Source of the DNA: Erysipelotrichaceae bacterium
Lineage (GTDB): Bacteria > Bacillota_I > Bacilli_A > Erysipelotrichales > Erysipelotrichaceae
Reading direction: 5' to 3'
Assembly: GCA_017419065.1 (NCBI GenBank)
Contig: JAFOMB010000228.1
Coordinates: 1-13,910, forward strand
Length of the DNA stretch: 13,910 nucleotides
Part shown: one piece after another, positions 1 through 5,666 of the stretch
Numbering within the stretch: position 1 is the stretch's first letter
How the letters are laid out: each line of letters starts with the position of its first letter
The notes under the pieces: model-generated
What the model saw: the letters and a program-made list of their open reading frames with translations, nothing else
The model's database searches: none
Told to the model about the DNA's origin: nothing
Translations under genes and position numbers: made by a program

Positions 1-98
1 CTCGACGTTATCGAGGTTGAGCACTTGCAATCTTCCGTAAAGTGGCGAAATACGCCTTTACGATAATATGTCTCTTTGTCAATTACTTTATAATTCAT
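1..98 (-). CDS. Chloramphenicol acetyltransferase-like protein, N-terminal fragment cut by window edge
   Basis: Only the first 32 codons are inside the window; the gene continues past base 1. The peptide begins MNYKVIDKETYYRKGVFRHF and continues with a Cys-rich stretch ending STSITSR. This matches the start of type-A chloramphenicol acetyltransferases (N-terminal pattern Ile-Asp-x-x-x-x-x-Arg-Lys, then F-x-H-[FY], then C-x-[YS]-[ST]-x-T). Members use acetyl-CoA to acetylate chloramphenicol, or act on other acceptors in the xenobiotic-type group, as cytosolic trimers. The start ATG at 98 has AAGGGTG about 6 bases upstream. A TATAAT at 141-136, just past the upstream terminator, gives the gene its own promoter. 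The catalytic His and most of the protein are not visible, so drug specificity cannot be judged. Confidence 0.7.
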   Translation of the reverse strand, partial: MNYKVIDKETYYRKGVFRHFTEDCKCSTSITS

Positions 99-135
99 TT
101 TCTTCACCCTTACAAATTCCGATTTATCTAAATTA

Positions 136-141
136 ATTATA
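136..141 (-). promoter_or_regulatory. -10 box for the cat-like gene
   Basis: TATAAT reads on the minus strand from 141 to 136, about 38 bases before the ATG at 98. It sits against the U-tract of the preceding terminator, so the cat-like gene is probably transcribed independently of the radical SAM gene. No good -35 hexamer is visible. Confidence 0.45.
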
Positions 142-167
142 CAAAAACAGGACTTTTCAGTCCTGTT
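141..167 (-). terminator. Intrinsic terminator after the radical SAM gene
   Basis: A perfect 9-bp stem (AACAGGACT paired with AGTCCTGTT, 146-154 and 159-167) with a 4-base loop is followed on the minus strand by TTTTTGT. It ends transcripts arriving from the radical SAM gene. The stop codon of the 44-codon reading frame lies at the stem-loop junction. Confidence 0.85.
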
Positions 168-291
168 CTCTTCTACGTGGTGGACCTGGCGGGAGTTCAG
201 CAGAACCCCCTGTTTGCGGCGGCAGATTATTATGTCCTGATGTATTGCCTGTAAAAAAGTTAATACCTTCTGCTGCCGGACTGACGTTCAT
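157..291 (-). CDS. Possible 44-aa proline-rich peptide, or out-of-frame C-terminal extension of the radical SAM gene
   Basis: Starting at ATG 291, inside the last codons of the radical SAM gene but shifted +1, an open frame of 44 codons runs to TGA at 159-157 in the terminator. The peptide ends in a Gly/Pro-rich, charged tail (NLPPQTGGSAELPPGPPRRR, then EQD). It does not look like random translation, and it fills the space up to the terminator exactly. No convincing ribosome-binding site precedes the ATG, and an in-frame stop lies two codons upstream. The frame could therefore be a translationally coupled small protein, a +1 frameshift extension of the radical SAM protein, or chance. It has no cysteine and no signal peptide. 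I do not recognise a family. Confidence 0.3.
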   Translation of the reverse strand: MNVSPAAEGINFFTGNTSGHNNLPPQTGGSAELPPGPPRRREQD

Positions 292-1273
292 CTGTCACAT
301 CGTATACCTGAATACCGTGATCTTTCTCATATAGCTTCCGATAGTGGTAAAACAAATCGCGGAATCGATAGATCCTGCCGCTTAGCGGATCTCCGTACAT
401 CCTTGCAAGATCAAGAAAGTCCGGAAAGGAGTCATAGTAGCGCTCATCCAGTGTTTCGATCTCCTGAATGATCTCCTCTGCACGCATCCGTTCATACCGT
501 TCAATATTGTCCGGTCTCAGCGAGATCAGCAGCATTCTCCCTTTTTCTTCCGGAATATCCATGCCGGTGATCCAGTCGCGTTCACTGCGGTATAAACGGC
601 GGTTCAGCAGCTTTAAAGATTCTTCGGATAATCCTGCAAGGTCCTTTTCATCCAGCCGGATATCCGAAAGTGTGATACCTCTTCCCTCTTCATGCGGCAC
701 AAACATGGTGATCTTCTCAACACCATGCTTTTTCAGATCTTCTGTCAGAACATCAGCCTGAGATATATTCTCCGCAGTAAGAGGGATCCCTGCTGAAACC
801 TGCAGTCCATGGCTTAACGCAGCCCTGATCATACGTATCAGCAGATCATAGTCTCCTTTTCTTGAGGCAAAACGGTCATGGTATTCTTTCTGACCATAGA
901 AAGTAAAATTCAGATCCCGTACTCCCTCTTCCTTCAGTACCCTCATCAGATCATCGCATTCTGCTTCACTCCTGTTTCGCATTCCGTCGCATTGCAAAAA
1001 CTGTGCCTGAGGACTGCCGATCTCTTTCAGAAATCTAATCGCTTCACGAAGATGTGGATGATCCATGGAATAGCCATACGTAAATGAGGTGTTTATTTCC
1101 GGATGGGAAGATCTCACGTCATCAATGAATCTCCGTGCAAATGATACGCTCCTGTCCCAGGAAACACCTGCCGGTCTTCCATCCCATGACAAAAGACAGT
1201 ATCTGCACCTGCAGCTGCACGGAACACAAAGATTCTGTACCATGATCGATGTTGTCTTTATCTCTTTTTTCAT
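260..1273 (-). CDS. Radical SAM protein of unknown function
   Basis: A 337-aa protein if started at ATG 1273. The N-terminal segment carries the radical SAM cluster motif Cys-x3-Cys-x2-Cys (C19, C23, C26 in CSCRCRYC), which ligates a 4Fe-4S cluster for reductive cleavage of S-adenosylmethionine. Downstream lies an alternating alpha/beta pattern expected of a partial TIM barrel. After about residue 110 there are no cysteines, so I see no SPASM or other auxiliary-cluster domain; that argues against the usual peptide-maturase type. A longer reading starts at TTG 1300 or ATG 1291, but a TATAAT at 1295-1290 would put transcription initiation near 1283, which favours ATG 1273 behind AACAGGATT. The gene stands alone, followed by a terminator. 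Substrate and pathway cannot be told from the sequence. Confidence 0.8.
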   Translation of the reverse strand: MKKEIKTTSIMVQNLCVPCSCRCRYCLLSWDGRPAGVSWDRSVSFARRFIDDVRSSHPEINTSFTYGYSMDHPHLREAIRFLKEIGSPQAQFLQCDGMRNRSEAECDDLMRVLKEEGVRDLNFTFYGQKEYHDRFASRKGDYDLLIRMIRAALSHGLQVSAGIPLTAENISQADVLTEDLKKHGVEKITMFVPHEEGRGITLSDIRLDEKDLAGLSEESLKLLNRRLYRSERDWITGMDIPEEKGRMLLISLRPDNIERYERMRAEEIIQEIETLDERYYDSFPDFLDLARMYGDPLSGRIYRFRDLFYHYRKLYEKDHGIQVYDVTDERQSGSRRY

Positions 1274-1289
1274 AATCCTGTTCTTAGCC

Positions 1290-1295
1290 ATTATA
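1290..1295 (-). promoter_or_regulatory. Candidate -10 box upstream of the radical SAM gene
   Basis: TATAAT on the minus strand at 1295-1290, 16 bases before the preferred start at 1273. No good -35 hexamer lies 15-19 bases upstream, so the promoter is weak or coincidental. Apart from this, the 105 bases between the radical SAM gene and the tmRNA (1301-1405) hold only a weak 4-bp hairpin (1384-1395) without a U-tract. Confidence 0.35.
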
Positions 1296-1405
1296 AACAA
1301 AGAGCAAATAAAAAGTGAGGGCCCGCATCAATCTGCACATCCAGCATCCATCTGCCGGAAACCGACACTTTTCAGTATTGCTGCCTCTAAAGGCTCGTTT
1401 TAAAT

Positions 1406-1755
1406 TGGTGGAGCTGGAGGGAATCGAACCCTCGTCCGAGAATTGCCCACATACAGACGTCTACAGTTTAGTTCTCACTTTGAATAAGACAATACCTGTG
1501 GCAGGAACACTCCGGGTATTGAATCTGCCTTTTCGGTTTTCGGTTCACAAGAGAAAGAGCTAACTTGTTGCCCCTAGTTCATGTATACGACTCCCTGTTA
1601 TGAACCTGGCAGGAAGAAGCGCCTAAAGTCTACGTCGACTTATTGGTTAGGCAAATGCTAATTCGTTGTTAGCGAGTAAATTTAAGTTGATGATTAGGTC
1701 ATCACTCCACTGCAGTCCGTATCCAACATAGACCCGTCGAAACCAAGACAACCCC
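1406..1755 (-). ncRNA. ssrA: tmRNA (transfer-messenger RNA)
   Basis: This 350-base one-piece tmRNA rescues stalled ribosomes together with SmpB. The 5' end GGGGUUG (1755-1749) pairs with CAGCUCC near the 3' end, including the G3-U wobble that is the alanine identity element, followed by a discriminator A and an encoded CCA (1408-1406). The conserved 5' segment UGGUUUCGACGGG and the T-arm GGGUUCGAUUCCC are both present. The tag frame follows the usual pyrimidine-ending upstream context (UUACUC before GCU). SmpB is encoded about 1.6 kb upstream on the same strand. The 3' part in the opposite orientation gives the well-known spurious frame containing GIEPSSENCPHTD, which is not a gene. Confidence 0.97.
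1647..1673 (-). other. tmRNA tag reading frame: resume codon GCU, tag ANNELAFA, stop UAA
   Basis: From the resume codon GCU at 1673 the frame reads GCU AAC AAC GAA UUA GCA UUU GCC UAA. This gives ANNELAFA, preceded in the product by the alanine charged on tmRNA. Eight encoded residues is short compared with ten in E. coli. The end -LAFA differs from the common -LAA and recalls the -AFA ends of Mollicutes tags. Confidence 0.85.
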
Positions 1756-1765
1756 ATGTGTCTTT

Positions 1766-1794
1766 ATTAAATAATAAATTTTCTCCTGTTTCAA
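1766..1794 (-). promoter_or_regulatory. ssrA promoter
   Basis: TTGAAA (1794-1789), a 17-base spacer and TTTAAT (1771-1766) lie 10 bases before the mature 5' end at 1755. This is close to a sigma-A consensus. The -35 hexamer is one base downstream of the stop codon of the 61-aa gene, so tmRNA synthesis can be independent of the upstream genes. Confidence 0.7.
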
Positions 1795-1980
1795 CTATTT
1801 CTTCTTTTTGAAGTAGAAGAAGATCAGATAGGCGGCGAGAGCGACGACTGCCACTACCAGGATGACAGGCAGATAGGAAACTGTGCGTACGACAGGATCC
1901 GGTGCGACATCCGCATAGACAGGAGAATAGACGCTCAGTACGAGAAGAACAGCTGTGAGGATCAAAACAGTTTTTGACAT
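1795..1980 (-). CDS. Small exported or membrane-anchored protein, 61 aa, unknown
   Basis: Start ATG 1980 is set by a strong GGAGGTG five bases upstream; a longer reading from 2046 ignores this signal. The protein has an N-terminal signal-like segment (MSKTVLILTAVLLVLSVYSP) with a plausible signal peptidase site after VYA. A short extracellular piece containing DVAPDP follows, then one long transmembrane helix (about residues 35-56) and a KKKK tail. This predicts a type I-like membrane protein with only about a dozen residues outside the cell. Its start overlaps the 3' end of the 118-aa membrane gene by 19 bases, so the two are probably translationally coupled and act with the MFS-like protein. 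I do not recognise a family. Confidence 0.75.
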   Translation of the reverse strand: MSKTVLILTAVLLVLSVYSPVYADVAPDPVVRTVSYLPVILVVAVVALAAYLIFFYFKKKK

Positions 1981-2318
1981 AGTACACCTCCGCAAATAGA
2001 AAGGATATTGAGAATGACCGAGAGGGCAAGAGGACTTCCCTTCCATTCCAGACGGTCCTTATACAGCAGATATTCAGTGATGATCACCAGAGGCTCCGCA
2101 ATGAGATAGGTCAGAAGTCTTCCGGTCTCTATACCTATATGATACATCAGCAGGATGCTGACTGTCACCAGCACGGGATTGGTGAGGATGTTGACGAGGA
2201 TGTTCAGAAGAAGATCCCGTCTCCGCAAGCCCATCAGATAAGCACCGATGAGTTCAAAGAGGATCGTGAGAACCAGAGGCTTCCCATAGGTCCAAAGCAG
2301 GTCATCCATTCTTCTCAT
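1962..2318 (-). CDS. Small integral membrane protein, 118 aa, unknown
   Basis: Nearly the whole chain is hydrophobic, with about four predicted membrane segments separated by short charged turns (LRRRD near residue 31, YKDRLEWKG near 86-94). Two glutamates lie within hydrophobic segments (FELIGAY and TYLIAEPLVIITEYLL), which could suggest a transport or sensor role. The start may be ATG 2318 or ATG 2309. Both overlap the end of the MFS-like gene (stop at 2302), so translation is likely coupled. The gene lies between an MFS-like transporter and the 61-aa anchored protein, and the three look like one cassette. I do not recognise the family and propose no function. Confidence 0.75.
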   Translation of the reverse strand: MRRMDDLLWTYGKPLVLTILFELIGAYLMGLRRRDLLLNILVNILTNPVLVTVSILLMYHIGIETGRLLTYLIAEPLVIITEYLLYKDRLEWKGSPLALSVILNILSICGGVLCQKLF

Positions 2319-3342
2319 CTCTTTCGGCGATCACGACCGCCATGTAGAGGAAGACAAGAGAGATCAAAGAGGAGATGGTTCCCATCGGAAACGGCGGGAT
2401 ATCCCGAAGGAAGCCATAGTAGACAGGAAGATAGCCCAGGAATAACGCAAAGGTCAATATCCCGAAAGCGAAACCCGGCATCTCCGGCATGACCTTCTTC
2501 AGCAGATACAGCGTCAGCGGCATGGTCATATTGAACAGAAGCAGAGACACAAGACCTCCGTAGATGTTATCTCCGAAACAGTAGGATACCGCTGAAAGAA
2601 GAAGGGTGATGATGACCGTCTTCTTCATGCCGAAGGAGGCGCCTAAGAAGCCTCCCAGGGCCTTTCCGGAAGCCAGACAAAGAACAGCGAGGAAGGAGAT
2701 CGAAGGAGTGGCCTTCCAGGAGAATAATACAGACATCCCGGTGAGGGAGCGCAGTATCACGACCAGGAAGCAGAACAGACTGATCCAGAGGATGCTTTTC
2801 CTCGTATAGACTCTTCCTCTTTCCTCCCGGTCTTCTCTTCCCAGAAGGAAGAGGACAGCCGTCAGTGCCGCCATCACGATAGATACCAGGATGCGGATGA
2901 GCGTATAAAGAGGCGTGTTATGGAAGAGGGTCCCAAGGAAAAGGCCGATCGCTCCCGGTGCCACAAAGACACCGAGTCCCCTTCCCTTTAAAGAGGATCT
3001 GTCATCTTCATGGATGGAGAGGACCCCGCCTCCTGTATGGAAGAGGGCGTTGCCCAGTCCCAGGATCCAGGGCGAGGTGATCGTCCCGAAGACTGTCAGT
3101 AAGACTCCGGCCAGTAAAAAGACATAACCCGGAAACATCTTCTCTCCGCTTCGATCGCACCAGTAATCCAATACGATCCCCAACGGCATCTGCAGCGCAA
3201 AGGCCGAGAAGTTATAGAAGAGGAAGACGTGGATCCCTTCCGAAAAAGCATGGTAAAGAGAAAAGGCGCAGAGGAAATCGATCCCCATGTGTAAGAGAGA
3301 AACTAACAGGATGATGTTCCATGAACGTCTTTGATCTTCCAT
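2302..3342 (-). CDS. MFS-like membrane transporter, 346 aa
   Basis: A polytopic membrane protein with about ten hydrophobic segments. After the fourth or so segment comes a Gly-rich GNALFHTGGGVLSIHEDD followed by a long PGAIGLFLG helix, a layout seen in major facilitator-type permeases. At 346 aa it is shorter than the usual 400 or so residues. I see no resistance-pump signature and cannot give a substrate. ATG 3342 fits because the first membrane helix begins by residue 9. A TATAAT (3354-3349) sits exactly six bases before the ATG, leaving little or no 5' leader. It is the first gene of a cassette with the 118-aa and 61-aa membrane proteins, inserted between smpB and ssrA. Confidence 0.75.
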   Translation of the reverse strand: MEDQRRSWNIILLVSLLHMGIDFLCAFSLYHAFSEGIHVFLFYNFSAFALQMPLGIVLDYWCDRSGEKMFPGYVFLLAGVLLTVFGTITSPWILGLGNALFHTGGGVLSIHEDDRSSLKGRGLGVFVAPGAIGLFLGTLFHNTPLYTLIRILVSIVMAALTAVLFLLGREDREERGRVYTRKSILWISLFCFLVVILRSLTGMSVLFSWKATPSISFLAVLCLASGKALGGFLGASFGMKKTVIITLLLSAVSYCFGDNIYGGLVSLLLFNMTMPLTLYLLKKVMPEMPGFAFGILTFALFLGYLPVYYGFLRDIPPFPMGTISSLISLVFLYMAVVIAERDEKNG

Positions 3343-3348
3343 GATTCC

Positions 3349-3354
3349 ATTATA
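3349..3354 (-). promoter_or_regulatory. -10 box for the MFS-like cassette, leaderless geometry
   Basis: TATAAT lies on the minus strand six bases before the ATG, so initiation 6-7 bases downstream would fall at the start codon. The 13 bases TATAATGGAATCA recur before the lysoplasmalogenase gene at 13566-13554. No clear -35 is visible. Confidence 0.45.
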
Positions 3355-3394
3355 TAAGAAAAAGCCGGTCAGCGCCTCATGGCCTTCTCGGCTT
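3355..3394 (-). terminator. Possible intrinsic terminator at the end of smpB
   Basis: AGCCG near the smpB stop can pair with CGGCT 21 bases further on, followed on the minus strand by TTTTTC. The interior is GC-rich but pairs imperfectly. The element overlaps the last codons of smpB and the promoter of the next gene. Confidence 0.4.
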
Positions 3395-3815
3395 CTCTTT
3401 TCATCGATCTTATCTTGTCGGAATCTCTCTTGTCGTAGAGAGTCTTTCCTTTCGCCAGAGCGATCTCCATCTTGGCACGGCTGTCCTTGAGATAGACACG
3501 CAATGGGATGATCGTATAGCCCTGCATCTTCACTTTCGAGAAGAGCTTGGCGATCTCTGTCTTATGAAGGAGGAGCTTGCGGTCTCTGAGTTCATCGTGA
3601 TTGTTGTAGGTGCCGTAGGCATACTGGGCAATGGACATTCCCTTGACGAAGGCCTCCCCACCATAAAAGGTGATGTAGGCTTCTTTCAGCTGCACCTTTC
3701 CGTTCCGCAACGATTTGATCTCTGTTCCCTGCAGGACCAGTCCGGCTTCATAAGTCTCTTCTATGTAGTAGTCGTGTCTGGCTCTGCGGTTTACCGCAAC
3801 TTCCTTTACTCCCAT
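3369..3815 (-). CDS. smpB: SsrA-binding protein SmpB
   Basis: A 148-aa protein of normal SmpB length. It binds the tRNA-like domain of tmRNA and delivers it to stalled ribosomes for trans-translation. Family landmarks are visible: NRRARHDYYIEETYEAGLVL, GTEIKSLRNGKVQLKEAY, then the oligonucleotide-binding beta-barrel strands, and a basic C-terminal tail (KTLYDKRDSDKIR and following) that enters the decoding channel. Start ATG 3815 has AAAGGA unusually close (one base), but the N-terminus aligns with the family at this Met. Its partner ssrA is on the same strand, separated by the three-gene membrane cassette. The preceding secG has its own terminator 16-30 bases before this gene. Confidence 0.95.
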   Translation of the reverse strand: MGVKEVAVNRRARHDYYIEETYEAGLVLQGTEIKSLRNGKVQLKEAYITFYGGEAFVKGMSIAQYAYGTYNNHDELRDRKLLLHKTEIAKLFSKVKMQGYTIIPLRVYLKDSRAKMEIALAKGKTLYDKRDSDKIRSMKREAEKAMRR

Positions 3816-3824
3816 GTCCTTTTG

Positions 3825-3848
3825 AAATAAAAAGGGCTGTTCACCCTT
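3825..3848 (-). terminator. Intrinsic terminator after secG
   Basis: On the minus strand AAGGGU pairs with GCCCUU (3848-3843 and 3837-3832, last pair U-G) around a 5-base loop, followed by UUUAUUU. It overlaps the secG stop codon. It is a short, probably leaky terminator, so some smpB transcript may come from the secG promoter. Confidence 0.6.
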
Positions 3849-4068
3849 ATTCTACGATGCGAATGATGATGGTGATCACGAACAGCAGGATACCGAGTGC
3901 CATCGTGACATTGGAGATGACTTTCTCCGGACCTCTCTCCTTGATGTTCTGGAAGAGCCCCAGATCTCCGGTTCCCGTGAAGGCGCTGAGTCCTTCGGAC
4001 TTGCCTCCCTGTAATAACGATATGATGATCAGCAGAACTGCGACGATCAGTAATAATACTCTCAGCAT
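3847..4068 (-). CDS. secG: Preprotein translocase subunit SecG
   Basis: A 73-aa membrane protein with two helices (about residues 2-19 and 52-71). The cytoplasmic loop carries the SecG signature: LLQGGKSEGLSAFTG, a Gly-rich stretch, then ER-GPEKVISNVT before the second helix. SecG assists SecYE in protein export at the membrane. The start ATG 4068 follows AGAGGTG. A promoter with TTGACG and TAGAAT precedes it. In many Firmicutes secG is followed by rnr and smpB; here only 31 bases holding a terminator separate it from smpB. Confidence 0.92.
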   Translation of the reverse strand: MLRVLLLIVAVLLIIISLLQGGKSEGLSAFTGTGDLGLFQNIKERGPEKVISNVTMALGILLFVITIIIRIVE

Positions 4069-4093
4069 ATTTTCACCTCTTAAGCGTGATTCT

Positions 4094-4123
4094 ATTCTAA
4101 ACCTTTTCTCTTTATCCCGTCAA
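4094..4123 (-). promoter_or_regulatory. secG promoter
   Basis: TTGACG (4123-4118), an 18-base spacer and TAGAAT (4099-4094) lie on the minus strand, 25 bases before the secG start. No terminator hairpin is visible between the DUF951 stop and this promoter, so readthrough from the upstream operon is possible. Confidence 0.65.
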
Positions 4124-4130
4124 TAAAAGC

Positions 4131-4343
4131 CTATTCAGCATCTTCTTTCTTTTCGGCCTTCTGTATCATCTTCTTGCATTTGCGTTCGAATTCCCGTCTC
4201 TCCATCATGACGACAGCACCGCATCCTTCACACTTGATCTTGATGTCGGCTCCCATGCGGATGATCTTCCAGTAATGGGACTTCCTGCAGGGATGATCTT
4301 TCTTCATCTGTACGATGTCATCTAAATCATAGTTCTCGATCAT
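4131..4343 (-). CDS. DUF951 domain protein
   Basis: A 70-aa protein matching the DUF951 pattern: an N-terminal YDLDDIVQMKKDHPC, then WKIIRMGADIKIKCEGCG, a hydrophobic VVMMER strand and a basic C-terminal helix. Cys19, Cys38 and Cys41 may help bind a metal or nucleic acid, but that is inference. The function of the family is not established; in Firmicutes it is often found near housekeeping genes. The ATG overlaps the dtd stop by four bases (ATGA), so the two are translationally coupled. It is the last gene of the six-gene operon. Confidence 0.85.
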   Translation of the reverse strand: MIENYDLDDIVQMKKDHPCRKSHYWKIIRMGADIKIKCEGCGAVVMMERREFERKCKKMIQKAEKKEDAE

Positions 4344-4789
4344 TTCTTCTCCTCGCTATCCATGAGGATGGTCACCGGACCATCATTGACTAAAGAGATC
4401 TTCATGTCCGCTCCGAAGATACCGGTCTCTACTTCGATCCCGTCTTCTTCCAGACATTCATTGAAATACTCATAGAGCTCAACGGCTCTTTCCCCTCCTA
4501 AGGCATCAGTAAAGCTCGGACGGTTCCCCTTGCGGGTATCCGCATAGAGGGTGAACTGGGAGATGGACAGGATCTTTCCGTTCACATCTTTGAGAGAACG
4601 GTTGATCTTTCCCTCCTCATCGGAGAAGATGCGCATCTTGGCGATCTTGTCCGCCATCTTCTTCACAGTTTCTTTCTGATCGTCCAGTCCGAATCCGACC
4701 AGTACCAGAAAACCGGTTTCTATTGAACCGGTGATATTTCCATCTACGGTGCAGCTGGCGCTGCTGACTCTCTGTATCACTGTTTTCAT
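4340..4789 (-). CDS. dtd: D-aminoacyl-tRNA deacylase
   Basis: A 149-aa protein, the full length for DTD. It hydrolyses D-amino acids wrongly attached to tRNA, protecting translation in the cytosol. The two active-site motifs are intact: SQFTL at residues 77-81, and the cross-subunit Gly-Pro motif as NDGPVT at 135-140. The N-terminal MKTVIQRVSSASC matches the family start. The ribosome-binding site is weak (AAAAGAAG directly before ATG). The gene lies 16 bases after the cyclase-pyrophosphatase fusion and overlaps the DUF951 gene by four bases. Confidence 0.95.
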   Translation of the reverse strand: MKTVIQRVSSASCTVDGNITGSIETGFLVLVGFGLDDQKETVKKMADKIAKMRIFSDEEGKINRSLKDVNGKILSISQFTLYADTRKGNRPSFTDALGGERAVELYEYFNECLEEDGIEVETGIFGADMKISLVNDGPVTILMDSEEKK

Positions 4790-4805
4790 CTTCTTTTATC
4801 ATATC

Positions 4806-5666
4806 TCATTTTAGAAGGATCTCGGAGTGATAAAACTGTTCCTGGAACCTCGTCATCTCTTCGATCTCCTCTTTCGTGTATTTCTTATCGGAAACCACCC
4901 ACTTGTCTTCGACGTCGTCATAGCGGTGTATCACGGCGATCACCCGGCCTTCGTATTCCGTTAAAGGTTCCTTCGGACCCAGGATGTAGGCATCCTGTTC
5001 CTCCCCGTCTTCCGATACCAGACCTTCTATATAGCCGTAGTTGATGGGATAGACGATGTCAGGATGTTTGGGATGGATGGTGCCTATCGGCCTGTCCATC
5101 TTCACCTTTACTCTTCTTCCCAGAACGGAAAGAGGATCTCTGTCCCTTACTTCCGCCGTTACCCGGCATGGGATCCCGGTCATATGGGAGATGGAGACAG
5201 GGAAGGTATAGAGGGTGATATCCTTCTTACCGATGAGCTCTTCCAGATTGACCATGTTTTCAATGATGAAGCAGCCCTGATCAGCGCACTTCTGGTCGGC
5301 AGGGGTGTGCTCCTTTCCTCTTCTGACACCCTCAAAGTCGATCCCGATCAGGGAGACTTCCCTTTTCAATAACTCATCGATGAGTTCATGGGAGAGCTCC
5401 GGGTGTTCATGGCGGTAGGCCTCGCTGCGGTAAGGCGCTTCCTCCATGAAGCTGCTGCAGAAGAGGACGGCCATCCCCTTTCTGACCTTGGACAGATCGA
5501 CATCTTCTATTCCGATCTCTCTGAGTCCCTTCACTGAAAAACAGACGGCCTTTCTTACGGTATAGTCCAGAGGAAAGGTCTTGTCCATGATGTCGAAATG
5601 CGTTCCGTCATGGCCATGGAACGTCCCGATATCTTCTCTTTTCAATGGATAAGTCAGGTCTATCAT
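4806..5666 (-). CDS. Cyclase/kynurenine formamidase-family domain fused to a pyrophosphatase-like domain
   Basis: A 286-aa two-domain protein. Residues 1 to about 175 match the cyclase/formamidase family of metal-dependent amide and lactone hydrolases: MIDLTYPL start, metal motif HDGTHFD at 19-25, and a C-terminal GCFIIENMVNLEEL. The usual continuation of the metal motif (Pro-x-His after the Asp) is Met-Asp-Lys here, so metal binding may be altered. Residues about 185-286 match small pyrophosphatase-like proteins: KMDRPIGTIHPKH, VYPINYGYIEG, and DGEEQDAYILG where classical family I enzymes have DGDPLD. The start ATG 5666 follows CGGAGGAAGAG and overlaps the acetyltransferase stop by four bases; a start 20 codons earlier is unlikely. 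Substrates are unknown. Confidence 0.8.
   Translation of the reverse strand: MIDLTYPLKREDIGTFHGHDGTHFDIMDKTFPLDYTVRKAVCFSVKGLREIGIEDVDLSKVRKGMAVLFCSSFMEEAPYRSEAYRHEHPELSHELIDELLKREVSLIGIDFEGVRRGKEHTPADQKCADQGCFIIENMVNLEELIGKKDITLYTFPVSISHMTGIPCRVTAEVRDRDPLSVLGRRVKVKMDRPIGTIHPKHPDIVYPINYGYIEGLVSEDGEEQDAYILGPKEPLTEYEGRVIAVIHRYDDVEDKWVVSDKKYTKEEIEEMTRFQEQFYHSEILLK

Noticed and set aside
157..291. Radical SAM enzyme plus 44-aa frame as a confirmed RiPP maturation pair
   Set aside because: The radical SAM protein shows no SPASM cysteines or recognition domain, and the small frame lacks a leader pattern and a ribosome-binding site. The pair is listed only as an open question.
1315..1563. Plus-strand 82-codon frame containing GIEPSSENCPHTD
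   Set aside because: It is the antisense of the tmRNA 3' part, a well-known false gene in Firmicutes annotations.
1694..2029. Minus-strand 111-codon frame, Cys/Ser/Arg-rich
   Set aside because: It runs through the tmRNA 5' end and is out of frame with the 61-aa gene, which has a clear ribosome-binding site and signal peptide.
2139..2492. Plus-strand 117-codon frame opposite the MFS-like gene
   Set aside because: Composition (many His, Gln, Arg, Pro) is typical of an antisense shadow; there is no ribosome-binding site.
4617..4802. 61-codon frame overlapping dtd
   Set aside because: Out of frame with a clear D-aminoacyl-tRNA deacylase and low in hydrophobic residues, like a shadow frame.
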